DNA from: Eutypa lata
Lineage: Eukaryota > Ascomycota > Sordariomycetes > Xylariales > Diatrypaceae
Length of the DNA stretch: 64,000 bases
Assembly: GCA_022661535.1 (NCBI GenBank)
Contig: JAKULF010000014.1
Span: 868,001 to 932,000, forward strand
Direction of reading: 5' to 3'
Shown here in pieces: positions 57,614 through 64,000 of the stretch. Within the stretch, counting starts at the first letter, position 1. Each line of letters opens with the position of its first letter. Below the pieces are notes generated by a model, which was not told where the DNA came from, ran no database searches, and saw only the letters and a list, made by a program, of their open reading frames with translations. A program made the position numbers and the translations under genes.

Positions 57614-58709
57614 ACTGGAGATGAGACAGTGACACGCAGTGCTTATATTATAACTCGTATAAGTATTTCACTGTTTTTAAGGGTCAATGAGAAAGAGCTG
57701 TGCCTGTCTCTAGCTACCTAGTCAAGTGCGTATCACATATGTGTGTGATCATCTATGACTGTCAAGCCTGAGAGTGTCTTCTGCTAGAACTATAGAATAC
57801 TGTCCCAATTATCGTAGTCATATCAACACAATTAGATCGTATAATGACCTTTTCTAGAAAAGTTCACTCCCTAGTTTCAAAGCTCGCTCTTTACCGACTA
57901 TGAGCCCTTTCAAGAGATACATATACGTATTCGCGATTCTGCCAAGATCATTCTTGGCACCGAAAGGTATTGCACAGCAGACTACGGTGATTAGTGATCC
58001 TTCAGGTTATCATCTGAGTGAGATCTATGGACATGACCTACCAACCGGCCATCACCCCCGCTTTGGGTAGGCTGTCGTGTAACTACGTAGAACCGATTTA
58101 TGGCCCCCAAATTACCCAGTTGCAGTTGGACACAGAACATGGATGGGTAGCATTTTGGATTATTCGGGCAGAATCACCGAAGGCACAGCAGCCAACCACC
58201 ACATACCACACTCCAAAATATTACCTGGTATACAAGGATACAATGCACTGCCCCGAAAAGGAAATGGCGGTTCGCACCGAGCCTTAAGCCCTACCTGTTA
58301 TATTCCGGGCCGCCGAGGGGTCCATACCTAATACCTCTTCTACTTCGATTGAGTTGCATCTGAGTACGGCTATCCACACCCCCCTCCTTGAAAGAGGCAC
58401 AACCGTCTAGGTTCATCCTAATGGGTAGGTATCATTGTGGTGCTACCTCGGACGGTCTCGATAGCTATGTTGGTGACTAAACTTCACAACCTCATTTTAA
58501 CGCACATTGCATAAACGCTTACGGAACATGCATCCATGGTAATGGATAGATTTTAGTAGTCTCGCAAACTATGACTTAGTTGATCTTATCCAATACCCGA
58601 CCACGGTTAGAAGCTAATCACGTGCTATTTAATATACTGGTCATCATAGCAGAGAATCACCAAGACAGCATCACTACCTCCTCTAAAGCTCTCTGCAAGG
58701 TCCGTCATC
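57614..58709. other. Intergenic region before the methyltransferase gene
   Basis: This is 1.1 kb with no convincing gene. Small open frames at 57,899 (54 codons) and 58,018 (89 codons) have no recognisable content. A TATTTAATATA stretch near 58,627 may serve as a TATA-like element for the methyltransferase. Confidence 0.45.
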
Positions 58710-60119
58710 ATGGGGGATTCTCGATCGCTGGCTGAACTTGGTAACATTATCCAATCCTGTTCAACCTCAATCTATGACTTGCTAAACGAAGCCAACGTCC
58801 CACAGCCTTCCCTAGGACATGGGGCACCATCGGGAGAACCTGTGTATACCAAAACTATCCGAGAAAGGAGGGTTGAGTTGCTTGAGGCCTTAGATGAGCT
58901 CCGAGCACTCATTCTTGGTCCGAAACCTTACCTATATTATACATCAGTCCTTAGCGTAAGTTGCGTTTCTCTATAAGGGGGGATATTGCTGATGAAAGAT
59001 AACGGTAGCCGACACATTTAGCCACTTTTAATGTGCTTTACCAGCACCAGATCGCATCCCATGTTCCCAGCAACGGCTCAGTCTCTTATTCAGATTTGGC
59101 GGAGCGATGCGAATTAGATGAGTCTGATCTTAGACGTATTGTACGGTCAGCGATCTCTCTGAAGGTCTTCGAAGAGCATCCTACTGGTTACGTGCGACAT
59201 AATGCCGTATCGGCCGCTCTAGTTACGCCGTCGGCCCATGATGCAGTGGGCTTCTTTGTGCAAGAGTTTACACCGGCAGCTCTCAAGCTACCCGAAACGC
59301 TGAAGAGGTTCCCTGGTTCTCAGAAAGCACCAGAAGCCGCAATCGCTGTAGCCAATGGAAGTACAGGAAACCAAGATATTTTTTCTGCCATTTCTCACGA
59401 CGCCGGACGTGTCGAGCGCTTCGGTAACGCCATGTCCTTCAACACGACTATCTTGGAAACATCAGCGGACGATCTAGTAGACAACGCCCCTTGGTCGCCC
59501 GCGCGGAGCACGCAATGTCCATGCCCCAAGATCCTAGTGGATGTGGGGGGATCCCGGGGGAAATTATGCGAGGCCTTCTTGAGAAAGTATCCAGGTATCG
59601 ATATGGCGATTGTTGAAGACTTGCCCGAAGTTACCAAGAAGAACCTGGAATCACAGGCTCCGGAAGATGTTGGCGATCGTATCAAGTACCAGTCGTACGA
59701 TTTCTTCACCGACCAAGTCGTCAAGAATGCAGATGTATATGTCTTCAGAACAGTAATCCATGATTGGCCAGATAGCTACGCGATCCGGATCTTGCGGAAT
59801 CAGATACCTGCACTGAAGACTGGAGCTCGCATCCTGATCAACGACATTTGCATAAGACCCCACGAAGGGTTTAATTCATGGATAAGCCAAACCCAGTGGT
59901 GAGTCGCGCATCTCCTGCTTTTATACAAACATCCGTAGGATTAACAGTTCATCAAGTGCTCTTGATCTATTCGTTAAGATGGGCTTAAATGCAAAGGAGA
60001 GGACCAGACTCGATTGGGAAGCTCTACTGAAAGAGGCAGACACTCGGTTTGCACTTGAAGACATTGTCACGCCTGCGCAGTCTGTTCTTTCCATAATTCA
60101 AATCGTTTGGAGAGGTTAA
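58710..60119 (+). CDS. O-methyltransferase, SAM-dependent
   Basis: Three exons (58,710-58,955; 59,009-59,898; 59,948-60,119) give 435 residues. After a helical dimerisation part and a winged-helix region (VSYSDLAERCELDESDLRRIV), the SAM-binding motif I reads ILVDVGGSRGKL. Motif II follows in IDMAIVEDLPEV. The catalytic base lies in TVIHDWPD (His of HDW). The C-terminus KERTRLDWEALLKEADTRF is the standard end of the fungal O-methyltransferase group that includes the sterigmatocystin and aflatoxin enzymes. It should methylate a phenolic or enol hydroxyl of the cluster product. In motif I a Ser takes the place of the third Gly of the usual GGG, a mild change. Confidence 0.9.
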
Positions 60120-60827
60120 CGAAATGTACAATTTGATACTATGTGGGTTGATTAGGCATATCTTTCTTGAAGATACGAAACATAACGTGGAGAGGATACT
60201 TGGTTTCCAACAAATGAATGCTGTGACACTTGGAGGGCTTGGGGGCAAGGTGGTACAGCGCATAATCTCATGACCAGGAACTTGGCAGCAGTTGAGAGGC
60301 CGCACGTAGGGGTCTGAAGTGACAAACTGAAGGAAACCCCCTATGATTGGTGGTCGATATGGCTACTATATATTTGCAGATTACAGCAAATGGAATGCTC
60401 ACTACTTAAGTAACTAAAGCGATCCTATCATGGGAGCGGCTGAGAGGGAGGCAAACTGCCCTCATTCCATAGTGAGGTAGTAATCTGGTCCCGGTGGCCA
60501 GTTTGCTTGTTTCAAAGAACCGAACACATTCCGTCTAAAAAAATACCAATGAAATTTGCATAGTTGACGTCGTGTGTGACGTCTACACTGGAATTCCAGA
60601 ACAATATCTTTCATGTCTGTTCTGACTAATCACATCATAATATAATCAAGTGGCACCCTGATAAAGATTGCTCGCATACTATTTAACGTGGTCCCCCGCA
60701 TCCCTCTTCAGTAGCTTTGGGATCAGTCTACCTAACTCATAGCATCAATCATAAAGTCCTTGGACGCGCTGACTAACGAGCGAGACTCGATCATTTTACA
60801 CAACTCGATTGTCGACCATTCATCAGC
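60120..60827. promoter_or_regulatory. Intergenic region with a pair of CRE-like sites
   Basis: This gap marks the apparent right border of the cluster and the promoter of the GTPase-like gene. Two TGACGTC sites, the core bound by bZIP (CREB/ATF-type) factors, lie 12 bp apart at 60,565-60,571 and 60,577-60,583. No gene is seen. Confidence 0.45.
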
Positions 60828-62471
60828 ATGGCACGCTCACAGGCTACCAACAGCAACCCGCAAGCAAGCACCGAGTCGGAACACCAGGCAGCTTTGAGAC
60901 TCCGTGGTGGTCGTGCTCCCAGGTAACCCGATTCTCAAATACAATATGATACTCTACATGTGCTAACCTGAGAAAAGGCCGAATGATGTCTTCATTGCCG
61001 TGATGGGCATGGCCGGCCCCGAGAAATCGTCCTTTATCCGGCTTTGCTCGGGGAAACGCGTGAAGGAGTACAATATATTGGAAACAAGTAAGCCGAATTG
61101 TAACGGTTGCAACGGACATTCAGCTAATTCTGCATCCATGAAGCCAATCAAGAGGTGGCTGTCTGCGCATATGACCAATCGCCCAGTCGCACCATCTACC
61201 TCGTTGACACTCCGGGCTTCGACCACGCTGACCAAACCGATGCGGCTGTTCTGCGGGACATTGCCGCGTTGTTGAACGATTACTATTTGAACAATATCAT
61301 ATTCAAGGGTATAATTTACCTCCATTACATTGGCCCCCTTAACAGTCAAATCGTCATGCGGAGGAATATGGCTATATTCCAGAAGCTATGCGGCGATGTT
61401 CAGTTAAAGCGTGTTACGCTAGTGACGACCGGATGGGGCAAGGTTCCCGAAGGCGACGAAAAACTGAACGAGTGGCAGCTCACGTATGTTGACGAGCTCT
61501 GGGGGTACATGGTAAAGCAGGGAAGCACTGTACGTCGCCACCATGACAATGAACACACAGCCCGAAATATTGTGGACGAGGTAGCTGCCATCGGTGGTAT
61601 CGAGGCTAGTCTTGACATCCAGGAAGAAATGGTAACCCAGCAACGCGCCTTGAGTCAAACCTCGGCTGGGCAGGAGCTTTACAACGATTATGCCAGCCGC
61701 ATAGCAAGTATGGGGCAGGGTCAGCGCGACCTACATATTTCCCAGAGGAAACTTCAAGAGGAGCGTATCCGTAAGCAGGAGCAATTGCTCGCACAGCAAG
61801 GGGGGTCGCATGCCACGGAGTTGAAGCTACAACAGGATGAATCCGAACGGAAGCTACAAGATGAGGATGAAGAGCTCGAGCGACAGAGAGTGAGGAGAGT
61901 TCAAAAGGAGAAGGAGAGTGAGAGACAGGAACAGGAACAGGGGAAAGGACAGCAGCCACCGCCAGAAGCGACGCAACCTTCGTATCGCGAAATTCCACTG
62001 CCACACTACGAAGCTGTCAATAATGCTGAGCTAACCATGGAGCGTGGAAGCGATGGGAAGCTTAGGCTTATGCGTCGTGATGTTGTCAACACGATTGCTG
62101 TCAACACGGGTACTATCAACATGAGTGAGTACACGTCTCCCCAACTCCTGCCACCTTCGAAAGATTGAAGACAAACTAAGTGATGAGACGTATAGATCCT
62201 CGTAACAATTCCAACTGTGGACCCGGCAGCAACATTAATTCCACCAACTGCTTCGGTTGCAAAAACTGCACGAACTGCACTAATTGTGAGCAACCGAGTG
62301 CTCCTTTTCCTCCGATATTAATCTCTTTACTTGCGTCGAGCTAACAACTCCCCTCTCAAATAGGTCCCCTCTCAAATAGGCTTCAACTGCGTGAACCTTC
62401 TCAACTGTTCCAGCTGTTTCAATTGTTCCGGGCTGGTGAATTCGAGTAACATGCGCGGTATCCATATGTGA
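60828..62471 (+). CDS. GTPase-like P-loop protein with coiled coil and Asn/Cys-rich tail
   Basis: Five exons (60,828-60,922; 60,978-61,087; 61,144-62,124; 62,196-62,285; 62,380-62,471) give 455 residues. The N-terminal domain fits the fungal G-domain family: FIAVMGMAGPEKSSFI at the P-loop (G42-S49), switch II DTPGF (90-94) and GIIYLHYI, VTLVTTGW strands. In the P-loop the Gly before the essential Lys48 is Glu47. Residues about 210-320 are a charged Glu/Arg/Gln coiled coil. The tail (about residues 395-450) is built of Asn-Cys units (NCFGCKNCTNC, NCSSCFNCS). Members of this family are mostly uncharacterised. The last intron has two tandem acceptors. Weak or altered GTP binding is an inference from the P-loop. 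Confidence 0.72.
62348..62379 (+). repeat. Tandem 16-bp duplication of a 3' splice site
   Basis: The sequence CCCCTCTCAAATAG occurs twice in a row, 16 bp apart, each copy ending in an AG acceptor (after 62,363 and 62,379). Use of the second keeps the Asn/Cys-rich tail; use of the first shifts the frame and gives a different tail ending in RAGEFE. Confidence 0.8.
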
Positions 62472-63367
62472 TACAGTGTCACACGGGGGTAGCTAGGACC
62501 ACTTGAACCGACACAACGTCCGCATCTGCTTTAGTTAGGAGCTACTTGGAATTACACTCTTTTATTTATTGGGAAATGCAGTTTAAAGAATAGATACATG
62601 TAATCACTTGGTTGTAATTGAGCTTTTACGTGTGGAGTGACCCATGTCTATCGAGAATCGAAACGTCATTTAAGAGACTACACATAGGAGACATAGCAGA
62701 GAAACTATGACTGCCATTCAATTCCTCTAAATATGAGCACAGGTGATCAAATCGCCCCAAAGTGTGCAGAACAGCCCTTTAGTAGCATAGACACTCATTC
62801 CCTTCCTTTCCCTTATAACGAACATAGGAAGCCTATCGCCCCCGATGCTGACATGAAAAAGTCAGACGCTGCCTGGGTAACGCGTGGTGAGAGGAGGTAT
62901 AAGGTGAAGGTCTAAAATGGGGAGGTACGTTACCATCCCCGCTGGATATCCTTGAGGTGTTATATACAATGTAAGTACCTAATATAAAACCCCCTTTCTG
63001 TCAAGATGTATCATTATTGTCGTCATCTCATTTGCATGTCTTCCCTGGCCATGTCGTCTAATTCATCAGGTCTTTAACCTGTTTTCTGAGATAGATGCAG
63101 CCAGGGCCTCCCTAATTATATAACACATTATATGCACTGTAAAATGAACACCAAAGGGCATGGACTTTTCAAGAAAATTAATTTGTAGAGTATACCGTTT
63201 GATCGTGCGTCTATATCCCGACCCCGACTTCCACCCCCCTTTTTCCTCCACCCGCCTCAATCTCTCATCCATCTACACACCGTGAAGCAACCGAGTTGGA
63301 GAATTAGGTGTTACATACCACCACGAACTGTCGATGAGTAAAAGAAACAGCAGAGCGGTCAGCTTAT
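62472..63367. other. Intergenic region, no gene recognised
   Basis: This holds the 3' end of the GTPase-like gene and about 0.9 kb more. Two 60-70-codon open frames on opposite strands show no family resemblance. Confidence 0.5.
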
Positions 63368-63574
63368 CTATTCTATTGTATGAGCTAGCCCGTTTGTCGA
63401 AGACAGGGAATATTCGTTCTGGCACCGAGCGCAGATGACCAAATACGTCACCGTATCTCTCTGCCGGTAAACGCAGCGCGGCCGGTTGACGCAGCGGTCC
63501 CAGTCGCTCTGCAGCTCCTTCACTTGGTTATTGCACTGGCGGCATCGCCAAATGAAGCGGACGTATGAACACAT
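63368..63574 (-). CDS. Possible small Cys-rich (zinc-ribbon-like) protein or 3' exon
   Basis: The minus-strand frame encodes 68 residues from an ATG at 63,574: MCSYVRFIWRCRQC, then C-V-N-R-P-R-C, then ICARCQNEY. Three C-x2-C or C-x5-C pairs, set among Trp and Arg, look like a zinc-binding fold seen in small fungal proteins. The composition is balanced and unlike the repeats just upstream. The frame runs back through a CCTT and CA-rich microsatellite, which I do not think is coding. It could also be the last exon of a gene that starts beyond the right edge. No family name is offered. Confidence 0.35.
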   Translation of the reverse strand: MCSYVRFIWRCRQCNNQVKELQSDWDRCVNRPRCVYRQRDTVTYLVICARCQNEYSLSSTNGLAHTIE

Positions 63575-64000
63575 TTCCCTTCCTTCCTTCCTTCCGCCCG
63601 CCGTGTGTGTGTGCCTGTGTGCCTGTGTGTATGTGTGGTGTTTTTGTTGGTGCTGGATTCTCCACGCGTGTGTCTTTCCTTTCTCTGTGTAGTTGGTGTG
63701 TTCCTGCAAGGCTTGTTCTGTTTCTGTTTCTGGGAGAAATTGTTTAATACGTCCGTAGCAGGTGATGATAATAATAATGGAAGGACAAAGGGCAAAAATG
63801 TCTTAAGTATATATAGTAGAGGGTTTGGCTTACGTAGGTAGCCTTTGTACAAAAGCGCGGTCGGCATGAGTAAGGCGACTCGTAGTATTATGCGCCGATT
63901 TAGATATATCCATCCATGTTGTCGTAGAACGCAAGGTCGGCTATTTGCTTTCGCATATGTCAAGACCTGCCCTTAGCTTGGCATGATGAGGGTGCTTGGT
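63575..64000. repeat. (CCTT)n and (GT)n-rich microsatellites, then unremarkable sequence
   Basis: A CCTT run (about 63,577-63,596) is followed by GTGT/CTGTGT-rich sequence to about 63,690. From there to the right edge no gene could be supported; the long open frames on both strands are products of the repeats. Confidence 0.7.

Noticed and set aside
57899..58287. Small plus-strand frames before the methyltransferase
   Set aside because: Short, unrelated to known families and without convincing splice partners.
63520..63963. 147-codon minus-strand frame and plus-strand frames rich in Cys/Val near the right edge
   Set aside because: They are readings of CA/GT and CCTT microsatellites.

Overview
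The window looks like chromosomal DNA of a filamentous ascomycete (Pezizomycotina). The genes carry short introns of about 45-140 bp with GTRNGT-type donors and CTAAC/CTGAC-like branch sites. There is a clustered set of secondary-metabolism enzymes. The left 25 kb is an extremely AT-rich block with the signature of repeat-induced point mutation (RIP): CpA and TpG are almost gone, and the remaining C and G sit mostly in CpG or in CTT/AAG. I cannot name the species.

Positions 1-25,600 are a gene-free, RIP-degraded transposon nest. The best-resolved part is a Ty1/copia-like LTR retrotransposon family present twice. A young, less mutated, full-length copy (8,792-16,010; 215-bp LTRs; 5-bp target duplication AAAAC) sits inside an older, more mutated copy whose pieces lie at 3,721-8,791, 16,011-17,341 and 24,694-25,120. 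A second block of about 7.35 kb (17,342-24,693) of unknown type also interrupts the old copy. The first 3.7 kb is RIP-degraded and not identified, apart from a 195-bp direct repeat.

Positions 25,870-42,200 hold mostly scattered genes. First is a sulfotransferase-HAD hydrolase fusion broken by two in-frame TAG codons, 0.3 kb from the RIP block. Then come a degenerate tRNA-like relic, a secreted multicopper oxidase (laccase/ascorbate-oxidase type), a ZW10/Dsl1-type tethering or kinetochore protein in seven exons, divergent from it a large M16 zinc peptidase, and a truncated, frameshifted protein-kinase fragment.

Positions 43,700-60,120 form a probable biosynthetic gene cluster. On the minus strand are a UbiA-type prenyltransferase, a cytochrome P450 of the CYP7/8-like type, a short-chain dehydrogenase and a second P450. 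On the plus strand are a cupin, a secreted FAD-linked (BBE-like) oxidase, a rhodopsin-like multi-pass membrane protein and an O-methyltransferase. There is no polyketide synthase, NRPS or terpene cyclase I can recognise. The simplest reading is prenylation of a small aromatic acceptor (for example shikimate-derived), followed by oxidation, reduction and methylation. This is the best candidate for an undescribed pathway in the window.

Positions 60,800-64,000 contain a GTPase-like protein with an altered P-loop, a long charged coiled coil and an Asn/Cys-rich tail, then a possible small Cys-rich protein on the minus strand. Gene models were spliced by hand; every model given closes in frame, but none has transcript support here.
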